Shown here piece by piece: positions 1 through 13,300 of a stretch of 26,732 bases of DNA. Below the pieces are notes generated by a model, which made no database searches, was not told the origin of the DNA, and was given only the letters and a program-made list of their open reading frames with translations. The position numbers were made by a program, and so were the translations under genes. The stretch is from contig CAAHFI011619823.1 of the NCBI GenBank assembly GCA_900893395.1, forward strand, positions 1 through 26,732, read 5' to 3'. This DNA comes from Euglena gracilis. Lineage: Eukaryota; Euglenozoa; Euglenophyceae; Euglenales; Euglenaceae. Numbering within the stretch: the stretch's first letter is position 1; every line of letters begins with the position of its first letter.

Positions 1-122
1 AAGCGGGATCCAGCTTCTCACCATGGTATAACGGAACCTTACCTGGTCTGTGAATCCTTTTCATGACCCTTGGTTCAAAGCCCTTCCCTTTGGGTACCTA
101 CCCCCTAAAATGAACTTTTAAT
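1..122 (+). repeat. partial first A copy, 3 bases short
   Basis: The window opens at offset 95 of the A monomer (numbering from the c of cgatatggg). The canonical remainder would be 125 bp and here it is 122. Two bases are missing in cagcttctcacc (canonical cagcttccgtcacc) and one G is missing in cctggtctg (canonical cctgggtctg). The next 33 units show no net length change, so this edge copy is worse than what follows. It may be the tail of another low-quality zone lying left of the window. Confidence 0.9.
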
Positions 123-341
123 CGATATGGGATCCCGTAAAATCGATTGCTGGCATCTTAGAGCACCCTTTGAGACATTTTTGGGGTCCCAGATCCTTTT
201 GCATCCGGAAATATTCAAGCGGGATCCAGCTTCCGTCACCATGGTATAACGGAACCTTACCTGGGTCTGTGAATCCTTTTCATGACCCTTGGTTCAAAGC
301 CCTTCCCTTTGGGTACCTACCCCCTAAAATGAACTTTTAAT
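123..341 (+). repeat. reference monomer A (219 bp)
   Basis: This is the first complete A copy and represents the consensus. A hand count gives 51 A, 58 C, 44 G and 66 T (46.6% GC, 57% pyrimidine on this strand) and seven CpG dinucleotides. Restriction landmarks per unit are ATCGAT twice (121-126, straddling the unit start, and 142-147), GGATCC twice (130-135 inside GGGATCCC, and 222-227), TCCGGA once (204-209), CCATGG once (239-244) and GGTACC once (312-317). The last three sites are absent from monomer B, so KpnI, NcoI or BspEI should give a 219 bp ladder from A only. The unit has no clear internal subrepeat. GGGATCC occurs twice, 92 bp apart, but the sequence around the two copies does not align. 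Confidence 0.95.
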
Positions 342-367
342 CGATATGGGATCCCGTAAAATCGATT
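339..367. other. nested palindromes at the A unit start (one example)
   Basis: Each A unit starts inside a compact palindrome cluster. A 7 bp inverted repeat, AATCGAT at 339-345 and ATCGATT at 361-367, flanks a 15 nt spacer that itself contains the 8 bp palindrome GGGATCCC (348-355). The cluster recurs every 219 bp in intact A copies. In variant B the left arm reads ATTCGAT, so one pair is lost, while the central GGGATCCC and the right arm are kept. Dyads of this kind can serve as protein-binding or cruciform-prone sites, but nothing in the sequence proves a function. The position given is the copy after the first full unit; it stands for all of them. Confidence 0.6.
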
Positions 368-3300
368 GCTGGCATCTTAGAGCACCCTTTGAGACATTTT
401 TGGGGTCCCAGATCCTTTTGCATCCGGAAATATTCAAGCGGGATCCAGCTTCCGTCACCATGGTATAACGGAACCTTACCTGGGTCTGTGAATCCTTTTC
501 ATGACCCTTGGTTCAAAGCCCTTCCCTTTGGGTACCTACCCCCTAAAATGAACTTTTAATCGATATGGGATCCCGTAAAATCGATTGCTGGCATCTTAGA
601 GCACCCTTTGAGACATTTTTGGGGTCCCAGATCCTTTTGCATCCGGAAATATTCAAGCGGGATCCAGCTTCCGTCACCATGGTATAACGGAACCTTACCT
701 GGGTCTGTGAATCCTTTTCATGACCCTTGGTTCAAAGCCCTTCCCTTTGGGTACCTACCCCCTAAAATGAACTTTTAATCGATATGGGATCCCGTAAAAT
801 CGATTGCTGGCATCTTAGAGCACCCTTTGAGACATTTTTGGGGTCCCAGATCCTTTTGCATCCGGAAATATTCAAGCGGGATCCAGCTTCCGTCACCATG
901 GTATAACGGAACCTTACCTGGGTCTGTGAATCCTTTTCATGACCCTTGGTTCAAAGCCCTTCCCTTTGGGTACCTACCCCCTAAAATGAACTTTTAATCG
1001 ATATGGGATCCCGTAAAATCGATTGCTGGCATCTTAGAGCACCCTTTGAGACATTTTTGGGGTCCCAGATCCTTTTGCATCCGGAAATATTCAAGCGGGA
1101 TCCAGCTTCCGTCACCATGGTATAACGGAACCTTACCTGGGTCTGTGAATCCTTTTCATGACCCTTGGTTCAAAGCCCTTCCCTTTGGGTACCTACCCCC
1201 TAAAATGAACTTTTAATCGATATGGGATCCCGTAAAATCGATTGCTGGCATCTTAGAGCACCCTTTGAGACATTTTTGGGGTCCCAGATCCTTTTGCATC
1301 CGGAAATATTCAAGCGGGATCCAGCTTCCGTCACCATGGTATAACGGAACCTTACCTGGGTCTGTGAATCCTTTTCATGACCCTTGGTTCAAAGCCCTTC
1401 CCTTTGGGTACCTACCCCCTAAAATGAACTTTTAATCGATATGGGATCCCGTAAAATCGATTGCTGGCATCTTAGAGCACCCTTTGAGACATTTTTGGGG
1501 TCCCAGATCCTTTTGCATCCGGAAATATTCAAGCGGGATCCAGCTTCCGTCACCATGGTATAACGGAACCTTACCTGGGTCTGTGAATCCTTTTCATGAC
1601 CCTTGGTTCAAAGCCCTTCCCTTTGGGTACCTACCCCCTAAAATGAACTTTTAATCGATATGGGATCCCGTAAAATCGATTGCTGGCATCTTAGAGCACC
1701 CTTTGAGACATTTTTGGGGTCCCAGATCCTTTTGCATCCGGAAATATTCAAGCGGGATCCAGCTTCCGTCACCATGGTATAACGGAACCTTACCTGGGTC
1801 TGTGAATCCTTTTCATGACCCTTGGTTCAAAGCCCTTCCCTTTGGGTACCTACCCCCTAAAATGAACTTTTAATCGATATGGGATCCCGTAAAATCGATT
1901 GCTGGCATCTTAGAGCACCCTTTGAGACATTTTTGGGGTCCCAGATCCTTTTGCATCCGGAAATATTCAAGCGGGATCCAGCTTCCGTCACCATGGTATA
2001 ACGGAACCTTACCTGGGTCTGTGAATCCTTTTCATGACCCTTGGTTCAAAGCCCTTCCCTTTGGGTACCTACCCCCTAAAATGAACTTTTAATCGATATG
2101 GGATCCCGTAAAATCGATTGCTGGCATCTTAGAGCACCCTTTGAGACATTTTTGGGGTCCCAGATCCTTTTGCATCCGGAAATATTCAAGCGGGATCCAG
2201 CTTCCGTCACCATGGTATAACGGAACCTTACCTGGGTCTGTGAATCCTTTTCATGACCCTTGGTTCAAAGCCCTTCCCTTTGGGTACCTACCCCCTAAAA
2301 TGAACTTTTAATCGATATGGGATCCCGTAAAATCGATTGCTGGCATCTTAGAGCACCCTTTGAGACATTTTTGGGGTCCCAGATCCTTTTGCATCCGGAA
2401 ATATTCAAGCGGGATCCAGCTTCCGTCACCATGGTATAACGGAACCTTACCTGGGTCTGTGAATCCTTTTCATGACCCTTGGTTCAAAGCCCTTCCCTTT
2501 GGGTACCTACCCCCTAAAATGAACTTTTAATCGATATGGGATCCCGTAAAATCGATTGCTGGCATCTTAGAGCACCCTTTGAGACATTTTTGGGGTCCCA
2601 GATCCTTTTGCATCCGGAAATATTCAAGCGGGATCCAGCTTCCGTCACCATGGTATAACGGAACCTTACCTGGGTCTGTGAATCCTTTTCATGACCCTTG
2701 GTTCAAAGCCCTTCCCTTTGGGTACCTACCCCCTAAAATGAACTTTTAATCGATATGGGATCCCGTAAAATCGATTGCTGGCATCTTAGAGCACCCTTTG
2801 AGACATTTTTGGGGTCCCAGATCCTTTTGCATCCGGAAATATTCAAGCGGGATCCAGCTTCCGTCACCATGGTATAACGGAACCTTACCTGGGTCTGTGA
2901 ATCCTTTTCATGACCCTTGGTTCAAAGCCCTTCCCTTTGGGTACCTACCCCCTAAAATGAACTTTTAATCGATATGGGATCCCGTAAAATCGATTGCTGG
3001 CATCTTAGAGCACCCTTTGAGACATTTTTGGGGTCCCAGATCCTTTTGCATCCGGAAATATTCAAGCGGGATCCAGCTTCCGTCACCATGGTATAACGGA
3101 ACCTTACCTGGGTCTGTGAATCCTTTTCATGACCCTTGGTTCAAAGCCCTTCCCTTTGGGTACCTACCCCCTAAAATGAACTTTTAATCGATATGGGATC
3201 CCGTAAAATCGATTGCTGGCATCTTAGAGCACCCTTTGAGACATTTTTGGGGTCCCAGATCCTTTTGCATCCGGAAATATTCAAGCGGGATCCAGCTTCC

Positions 3301-6300
3301 GTCACCATGGTATAACGGAACCTTACCTGGGTCTGTGAATCCTTTTCATGACCCTTGGTTCAAAGCCCTTCCCTTTGGGTACCTACCCCCTAAAATGAAC
3401 TTTTAATCGATATGGGATCCCGTAAAATCGATTGCTGGCATCTTAGAGCACCCTTTGAGACATTTTTGGGGTCCCAGATCCTTTTGCATCCGGAAATATT
3501 CAAGCGGGATCCAGCTTCCGTCACCATGGTATAACGGAACCTTACCTGGGTCTGTGAATCCTTTTCATGACCCTTGGTTCAAAGCCCTTCCCTTTGGGTA
3601 CCTACCCCCTAAAATGAACTTTTAATCGATATGGGATCCCGTAAAATCGATTGCTGGCATCTTAGAGCACCCTTTGAGACATTTTTGGGGTCCCAGATCC
3701 TTTTGCATCCGGAAATATTCAAGCGGGATCCAGCTTCCGTCACCATGGTATAACGGAACCTTACCTGGGTCTGTGAATCCTTTTCATGACCCTTGGTTCA
3801 AAGCCCTTCCCTTTGGGTACCTACCCCCTAAAATGAACTTTTAATCGATATGGGATCCCGTAAAATCGATTGCTGGCATCTTAGAGCACCCTTTGAGACA
3901 TTTTTGGGGTCCCAGATCCTTTTGCATCCGGAAATATTCAAGCGGGATCCAGCTTCCGTCACCATGGTATAACGGAACCTTACCTGGGTCTGTGAATCCT
4001 TTTCATGACCCTTGGTTCAAAGCCCTTCCCTTTGGGTACCTACCCCCTAAAATGAACTTTTAATCGATATGGGATCCCGTAAAATCGATTGCTGGCATCT
4101 TAGAGCACCCTTTGAGACATTTTTGGGGTCCCAGATCCTTTTGCATCCGGAAATATTCAAGCGGGATCCAGCTTCCGTCACCATGGTATAACGGAACCTT
4201 ACCTGGGTCTGTGAATCCTTTTCATGACCCTTGGTTCAAAGCCCTTCCCTTTGGGTACCTACCCCCTAAAATGAACTTTTAATCGATATGGGATCCCGTA
4301 AAATCGATTGCTGGCATCTTAGAGCACCCTTTGAGACATTTTTGGGGTCCCAGATCCTTTTGCATCCGGAAATATTCAAGCGGGATCCAGCTTCCGTCAC
4401 CATGGTATAACGGAACCTTACCTGGGTCTGTGAATCCTTTTCATGACCCTTGGTTCAAAGCCCTTCCCTTTGGGTACCTACCCCCTAAAATGAACTTTTA
4501 ATCGATATGGGATCCCGTAAAATCGATTGCTGGCATCTTAGAGCACCCTTTGAGACATTTTTGGGGTCCCAGATCCTTTTGCATCCGGAAATATTCAAGC
4601 GGGATCCAGCTTCCGTCACCATGGTATAACGGAACCTTACCTGGGTCTGTGAATCCTTTTCATGACCCTTGGTTCAAAGCCCTTCCCTTTGGGTACCTAC
4701 CCCCTAAAATGAACTTTTAATCGATATGGGATCCCGTAAAATCGATTGCTGGCATCTTAGAGCACCCTTTGAGACATTTTTGGGGTCCCAGATCCTTTTG
4801 CATCCGGAAATATTCAAGCGGGATCCAGCTTCCGTCACCATGGTATAACGGAACCTTACCTGGGTCTGTGAATCCTTTTCATGACCCTTGGTTCAAAGCC
4901 CTTCCCTTTGGGTACCTACCCCCTAAAATGAACTTTTAATCGATATGGGATCCCGTAAAATCGATTGCTGGCATCTTAGAGCACCCTTTGAGACATTTTT
5001 GGGGTCCCAGATCCTTTTGCATCCGGAAATATTCAAGCGGGATCCAGCTTCCGTCACCATGGTATAACGGAACCTTACCTGGGTCTGTGAATCCTTTTCA
5101 TGACCCTTGGTTCAAAGCCCTTCCCTTTGGGTACCTACCCCCTAAAATGAACTTTTAATCGATATGGGATCCCGTAAAATCGATTGCTGGCATCTTAGAG
5201 CACCCTTTGAGACATTTTTGGGGTCCCAGATCCTTTTGCATCCGGAAATATTCAAGCGGGATCCAGCTTCCGTCACCATGGTATAACGGAACCTTACCTG
5301 GGTCTGTGAATCCTTTTCATGACCCTTGGTTCAAAGCCCTTCCCTTTGGGTACCTACCCCCTAAAATGAACTTTTAATCGATATGGGATCCCGTAAAATC
5401 GATTGCTGGCATCTTAGAGCACCCTTTGAGACATTTTTGGGGTCCCAGATCCTTTTGCATCCGGAAATATTCAAGCGGGATCCAGCTTCCGTCACCATGG
5501 TATAACGGAACCTTACCTGGGTCTGTGAATCCTTTTCATGACCCTTGGTTCAAAGCCCTTCCCTTTGGGTACCTACCCCCTAAAATGAACTTTTAATCGA
5601 TATGGGATCCCGTAAAATCGATTGCTGGCATCTTAGAGCACCCTTTGAGACATTTTTGGGGTCCCAGATCCTTTTGCATCCGGAAATATTCAAGCGGGAT
5701 CCAGCTTCCGTCACCATGGTATAACGGAACCTTACCTGGGTCTGTGAATCCTTTTCATGACCCTTGGTTCAAAGCCCTTCCCTTTGGGTACCTACCCCCT
5801 AAAATGAACTTTTAATCGATATGGGATCCCGTAAAATCGATTGCTGGCATCTTAGAGCACCCTTTGAGACATTTTTGGGGTCCCAGATCCTTTTGCATCC
5901 GGAAATATTCAAGCGGGATCCAGCTTCCGTCACCATGGTATAACGGAACCTTACCTGGGTCTGTGAATCCTTTTCATGACCCTTGGTTCAAAGCCCTTCC
6001 CTTTGGGTACCTACCCCCTAAAATGAACTTTTAATCGATATGGGATCCCGTAAAATCGATTGCTGGCATCTTAGAGCACCCTTTGAGACATTTTTGGGGT
6101 CCCAGATCCTTTTGCATCCGGAAATATTCAAGCGGGATCCAGCTTCCGTCACCATGGTATAACGGAACCTTACCTGGGTCTGTGAATCCTTTTCATGACC
6201 CTTGGTTCAAAGCCCTTCCCTTTGGGTACCTACCCCCTAAAATGAACTTTTAATCGATATGGGATCCCGTAAAATCGATTGCTGGCATCTTAGAGCACCC

Positions 6301-7349
6301 TTTGAGACATTTTTGGGGTCCCAGATCCTTTTGCATCCGGAAATATTCAAGCGGGATCCAGCTTCCGTCACCATGGTATAACGGAACCTTACCTGGGTCT
6401 GTGAATCCTTTTCATGACCCTTGGTTCAAAGCCCTTCCCTTTGGGTACCTACCCCCTAAAATGAACTTTTAATCGATATGGGATCCCGTAAAATCGATTG
6501 CTGGCATCTTAGAGCACCCTTTGAGACATTTTTGGGGTCCCAGATCCTTTTGCATCCGGAAATATTCAAGCGGGATCCAGCTTCCGTCACCATGGTATAA
6601 CGGAACCTTACCTGGGTCTGTGAATCCTTTTCATGACCCTTGGTTCAAAGCCCTTCCCTTTGGGTACCTACCCCCTAAAATGAACTTTTAATCGATATGG
6701 GATCCCGTAAAATCGATTGCTGGCATCTTAGAGCACCCTTTGAGACATTTTTGGGGTCCCAGATCCTTTTGCATCCGGAAATATTCAAGCGGGATCCAGC
6801 TTCCGTCACCATGGTATAACGGAACCTTACCTGGGTCTGTGAATCCTTTTCATGACCCTTGGTTCAAAGCCCTTCCCTTTGGGTACCTACCCCCTAAAAT
6901 GAACTTTTAATCGATATGGGATCCCGTAAAATCGATTGCTGGCATCTTAGAGCACCCTTTGAGACATTTTTGGGGTCCCAGATCCTTTTGCATCCGGAAA
7001 TATTCAAGCGGGATCCAGCTTCCGTCACCATGGTATAACGGAACCTTACCTGGGTCTGTGAATCCTTTTCATGACCCTTGGTTCAAAGCCCTTCCCTTTG
7101 GGTACCTACCCCCTAAAATGAACTTTTAATCGATATGGGATCCCGTAAAATCGATTGCTGGCATCTTAGAGCACCCTTTGAGACATTTTTGGGGTCCCAG
7201 ATCCTTTTGCATCCGGAAATATTCAAGCGGGATCCAGCTTCCGTCACCATGGTATAACGGAACCTTACCTGGGTCTGTGAATCCTTTTCATGACCCTTGG
7301 TTCAAAGCCCTTCCCTTTGGGTACCTACCCCCTAAAATGAACTTTTAAT

Positions 7350-10300
7350 CGATATGGGATCCCGTAAAATCGATTGCTGGCATCTTAGAGCACCCTTTGA
7401 GACATTTTTGGGTCCCAGATCCTTTTGCATCCGGAAATATTCAAGCGGGATCCAGCTTCCGTCACCATGGTATAACGGAACCTTACCTGGGTCTGTGAAT
7501 CCTTTTCATGACCCTTGGTTCAAAGCCCTTCCCTTTGGGTACCTACCCCCTAAAATGAACTTTTAATCGATATGGGATCCCGTAAAATCGATTGCTGGCA
7601 TCTTAGAGCACCCTTTGAGACATTTTTGGGGTCCCAGATCCTTTTGCATCCGGAAATATTCAAGCGGGATCCAGCTTCCGTCACCATGGTATAACGGAAC
7701 CTTACCTGGGTCTGTGAATCCTTTTCATGACCCTTGGTTCAAAGCCCTTCCCTTTGGGTACCTACCCCCTAAAATGAACTTTTAATCGATATGGGATCCC
7801 GTAAAATCGATTGCTGGCATCTTAGAGCACCCTTTGAGACATTTTTGGGGTCCCAGATCCTTTTGCATCCGGAAATATTCAAGCGGGATCCAGCTTCCGT
7901 CACCATGGTATAACGGAACCTTACCTGGGTCTGTGAATCCTTTTCATGACCCTTGGTTCAAAGCCCTTCCCTTTGGGTACCTACCCCCTAAAATGAACTT
8001 TTAATCGATATGGGATCCCGTAAAATCGATTGCTGGCATCTTAGAGCACCCTTTGAGACATTTTTGGGGTCCCAGATCCTTTTGCATCCGGAAATATTCA
8101 AGCGGGATCCAGCTTCCGTCACCATGGTATAACGGAACCTTACCTGGGTCTGTGAATCCTTTTCATGACCCTTGGTTCAAAGCCCTTCCCTTTGGGTACC
8201 TACCCCCTAAAATGAACTTTTAATCGATATGGGATCCCGTAAAATCGATTGCTGGCATCTTAGAGCACCCTTTGAGACATTTTTGGGGTCCCAGATCCTT
8301 TTGCATCCGGAAATATTCAAGCGGGATCCAGCTTCCGTCACCATGGTATAACGGAACCTTACCTGGGTCTGTGAATCCTTTTCATGACCCTTGGTTCAAA
8401 GCCCTTCCCTTTGGGTACCTACCCCCTAAAATGAACTTTTAATCGATATGGGATCCCGTAAAATCGATTGCTGGCATCTTAGAGCACCCTTTGAGACATT
8501 TTTGGGGTCCCAGATCCTTTTGCATCCGGAAATATTCAAGCGGGATCCAGCTTCCGTCACCATGGTATAACGGAACCTTACCTGGGTCTGTGAATCCTTT
8601 TCATGACCCTTGGTTCAAAGCCCTTCCCTTTGGGTACCTACCCCCTAAAATGAACTTTTAATCGATATGGGATCCCGTAAAATCGATTGCTGGCATCTTA
8701 GAGCACCCTTTGAGACATTTTTGGGGTCCCAGATCCTTTTGCATCCGGAAATATTCAAGCGGGATCCAGCTTCCGTCACCATGGTATAACGGAACCTTAC
8801 CTGGGTCTGTGAATCCTTTTCATGACCCTTGGTTCAAAGCCCTTCCCTTTGGGTACCTACCCCCTAAAATGAACTTTTAATCGATATGGGATCCCGTAAA
8901 ATCGATTGCTGGCATCTTAGAGCACCCTTTGAGACATTTTTGGGGTCCCAGATCCTTTTGCATCCGGAAATATTCAAGCGGGATCCAGCTTCCGTCACCA
9001 TGGTATAACGGAACCTTACCTGGGTCTGTGAATCCTTTTCATGACCCTTGGTTCAAAGCCCTTCCCTTTGGGTACCTACCCCCTAAAATGAACTTTTAAT
9101 CGATATGGGATCCCGTAAAATCGATTGCTGGCATCTTAGAGCACCCTTTGAGACATTTTTGGGGTCCCAGATCCTTTTGCATCCGGAAATATTCAAGCGG
9201 GATCCAGCTTCCGTCACCATGGTATAACGGAACCTTACCTGGGTCTGTGAATCCTTTTCATGACCCTTGGTTCAAAGCCCTTCCCTTTGGGTACCTACCC
9301 CCTAAAATGAACTTTTAATCGATATGGGATCCCGTAAAATCGATTGCTGGCATCTTAGAGCACCCTTTGAGACATTTTTGGGGTCCCAGATCCTTTTGCA
9401 TCCGGAAATATTCAAGCGGGATCCAGCTTCCGTCACCATGGTATAACGGAACCTTACCTGGGTCTGTGAATCCTTTTCATGACCCTTGGTTCAAAGCCCT
9501 TCCCTTTGGGTACCTACCCCTAAAATGAACTTTTAATCGATATGGGATCCCGTAAAATCGATTGCTGGCATCTTAGAGCACCCTTTGAGACATTTTTGGG
9601 GTCCCAGATCCTTTTGCATCCGGAAATATTCAAGCGGGATCCAGCTTCCGTCACCATGGTATAACGGAACCTTACCTGGGTCTGTGAATCCTTTTCATGA
9701 CCCTTGGTTCAAAGCCCTTCCCTTTGGGTACCTACCCCCTAAAATGAACTTTTAATCGATATGGGATCCCGTAAAATCGATTGCTGGCATCTTAGAGCAC
9801 CCTTTGAGACATTTTTGGGGTCCCAGATCCTTTTGCATCCGGAAATATTCAAGCGGGATCCAGCTTCCGTCACCATGGTATAACGGAACCTTACCTGGGT
9901 CTGTGAATCCTTTTCATGACCCTTGGTTCAAAGCCCTTCCCTTTGGGTACCTACCCCCTAAAATGAACTTTTAATCGATATGGGATCCCGTAAAATCGAT
10001 TGCTGGCATCTTAGAGCACCCTTTGAGACATTTTTGGGGTCCCAGATCCTTTTGCATCCGGAAATATTCAAGCGGGATCCAGCTTCCGTCACCATGGTAT
10101 AACGGAACCTTACCTGGGTCTGTGAATCCTTTTCATGACCCTTGGTTCAAAGCCCTTCCCTTTGGGTACCTACCCCCTAAAATGAACTTTTAATCGATAT
10201 GGGATCCCGTAAAATCGATTGCTGGCATCTTAGAGCACCCTTTGAGACATTTTTGGGGTCCCAGATCCTTTTGCATCCGGAAATATTCAAGCGGGATCCA

Positions 10301-13300
10301 GCTTCCGTCACCATGGTATAACGGAACCTTACCTGGGTCTGTGAATCCTTTTCATGACCCTTGGTTCAAAGCCCTTCCCTTTGGGTACCTACCCCCTAAA
10401 ATGAACTTTTAATCGATATGGGATCCCGTAAAATCGATTGCTGGCATCTTAGAGCACCCTTTGAGACATTTTTGGGGTCCCAGATCCTTTTGCATCCGGA
10501 AATATTCAAGCGGGATCCAGCTTCCGTCACCATGGTATAACGGAACCTTACCTGGGTCTGTGAATCCTTTTCATGACCCTTGGTTCAAAGCCCTTCCCTT
10601 TGGGTACCTACCCCCTAAAATGAACTTTTAATCGATATGGGATCCCGTAAAATCGATTGCTGGCATCTTAGAGCACCCTTTGAGACATTTTTGGGGTCCC
10701 AGATCCTTTTGCATCCGGAAATATTCAAGCGGGATCCAGCTTCCGTCACCATGGTATAACGGAACCTTACCTGGGTCTGTGAATCCTTTTCATGACCCTT
10801 GGTTCAAAGCCCTTCCCTTTGGGTACCTACCCCCTAAAATGAACTTTTAATCGATATGGGATCCCGTAAAATCGATTGCTGGCATCTTAGAGCACCCTTT
10901 GAGACATTTTTGGGGTCCCAGATCCTTTTGCATCCGGAAATATTCAAGCGGGATCCAGCTTCCGTCACCATGGTATAACGGAACCTTACCTGGGTCTGTG
11001 AATCCTTTTCATGACCCTTGGTTCAAAGCCCTTCCCTTTGGGTACCTACCCCCTAAAATGAACTTTTAATCGATATGGGATCCCGTAAAATCGATTGCTG
11101 GCATCTTAGAGCACCCTTTGAGACATTTTTGGGGTCCCAGATCCTTTTGCATCCGGAAATATTCAAGCGGGATCCAGCTTCCGTCACCATGGTATAACGG
11201 AACCTTACCTGGGTCTGTGAATCCTTTTCATGACCCTTGGTTCAAAGCCCTTCCCTTTGGGTACCTACCCCCTAAAATGAACTTTTAATCGATATGGGAT
11301 CCCGTAAAATCGATTGCTGGCATCTTAGAGCACCCTTTGAGACATTTTTGGGGTCCCAGATCCTTTTGCATCCGGAAATATTCAAGCGGGATCCAGCTTC
11401 CGTCACCATGGTATAACGGAACCTTACCTGGGTCTGTGAATCCTTTTCATGACCCTTGGTTCAAAGCCCTTCCCTTTGGGTACCTACCCCCTAAAATGAA
11501 CTTTTAATCGATATGGGATCCCGTAAAATCGATTGCTGGCATCTTAGAGCACCCTTTGAGACATTTTTGGGGTCCCAGATCCTTTTGCATCCGGAAATAT
11601 TCAAGCGGGATCCAGCTTCCGTCACCATGGTATAACGGAACCTTACCTGGGTCTGTGAATCCTTTTCATGACCCTTGGTTCAAAGCCCTTCCCTTTGGGT
11701 ACCTACCCCCTAAAATGAACTTTTAATCGATATGGGATCCCGTAAAATCGATTGCTGGCATCTTAGAGCACCCTTTGAGACATTTTTGGGGTCCCAGATC
11801 CTTTTGCATCCGGAAATATTCAAGCGGGATCCAGCTTCCGTCACCATGGTATAACGGAACCTTACCTGGGTCTGTGAATCCTTTTCATGACCCTTGGTTC
11901 AAAGCCCTTCCCTTTGGGTACCTACCCCCTAAAATGAACTTTTAATCGATATGGGATCCCGTAAAATCGATTGCTGGCATCTTAGAGCACCCTTTGAGAC
12001 ATTTTTGGGGTCCCAGATCCTTTTGCATCCGGAAATATTCAAGCGGGATCCAGCTTCCGTCACCATGGTATAACGGAACCTTACCTGGGTCTGTGAATCC
12101 TTTTCATGACCCTTGGTTCAAAGCCCTTCCCTTTGGGTACCTACCCCCTAAAATGAACTTTTAATCGATATGGGATCCCGTAAAATCGATTGCTGGCATC
12201 TTAGAGCACCCTTTGAGACATTTTTGGGGTCCCAGATCCTTTTGCATCCGGAAATATTCAAGCGGGATCCAGCTTCCGTCACCATGGTATAACGGAACCT
12301 TACCTGGGTCTGTGAATCCTTTTCATGACCCTTGGTTCAAAGCCCTTCCCTTTGGGTACCTACCCCCTAAAATGAACTTTTAATCGATATGGGATCCCGT
12401 AAAATCGATTGCTGGCATCTTAGAGCACCCTTTGAGACATTTTTGGGGTCCCAGATCCTTTTGCATCCGGAAATATTCAAGCGGGATCCAGCTTCCGTCA
12501 CCATGGTATAACGGAACCTTACCTGGGTCTGTGAATCCTTTTCATGACCCTTGGTTCAAAGCCCTTCCCTTTGGGTACCTACCCCCTAAAATGAACTTTT
12601 AATCGATATGGGATCCCGTAAAATCGATTGCTGGCATCTTAGAGCACCCTTTGAGACATTTTTGGGGTCCCAGATCCTTTTGCATCCGGAAATATTCAAG
12701 CGGGATCCAGCTTCCGTCACCATGGTATAACGGAACCTTACCTGGGTCTGTGAATCCTTTTCATGACCCTTGGTTCAAAGCCCTTCCCTTTGGGTACCTA
12801 CCCCTAAAATGAACTTTTAATCGATATGGGATCCCGTAAAATCGATTGCTGGCATCTTAGAGCACCCTTTGAGACATTTTTGGGGTCCCAGATCCTTTTG
12901 CATCCGGAAATATTCAAGCGGGATCCAGCTTCCGTCACCATGGTATAACGGAACCTTACCTGGGTCTGTGAATCCTTTTCATGACCCTTGGTTCAAAGCC
13001 CTTCCCTTTGGGTACCTACCCCCTAAAATGAACTTTTAATCGATATGGGATCCCGTAAAATCGATTGCTGGCATCTTAGAGCACCCTTTGAGACATTTTT
13101 GGGGTCCCAGATCCTTTTGCATCCGGAAATATTCAAGCGGGATCCAGCTTCCGTCACCATGGTATAACGGAACCTTACCTGGGTCTGTGAATCCTTTTCA
13201 TGACCCTTGGTTCAAAGCCCTTCCCTTTGGGTACCTACCCCCTAAAATGAACTTTTAATCGATATGGGATCCCGTAAAATCGATTGCTGGCATCTTAGAG

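Larger units (their letters stand above)
123..7349 (+). repeat. homogeneous A core, 33 units of 219 bp
   Basis: The landmark recurs every 219 bases from 123 to 7350, that is 33 units with no net length change. Reading the block line against line I saw no substitutions, although an eye comparison is not exhaustive. Such uniformity means either very recent amplification or homogenisation of this stretch, or a consensus that has been smoothed over near-identical copies. The block holds no gene, regulatory site or interrupting element. Confidence 0.94.

Noticed and set aside
287-326. G-quadruplex on the minus strand
   Set aside because: G-runs exist (GGGGG, GGG, GGG, GGG) but two loops are 11-12 nt. 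In B one run is reduced to GG, so the pattern is neither canonical nor conserved.
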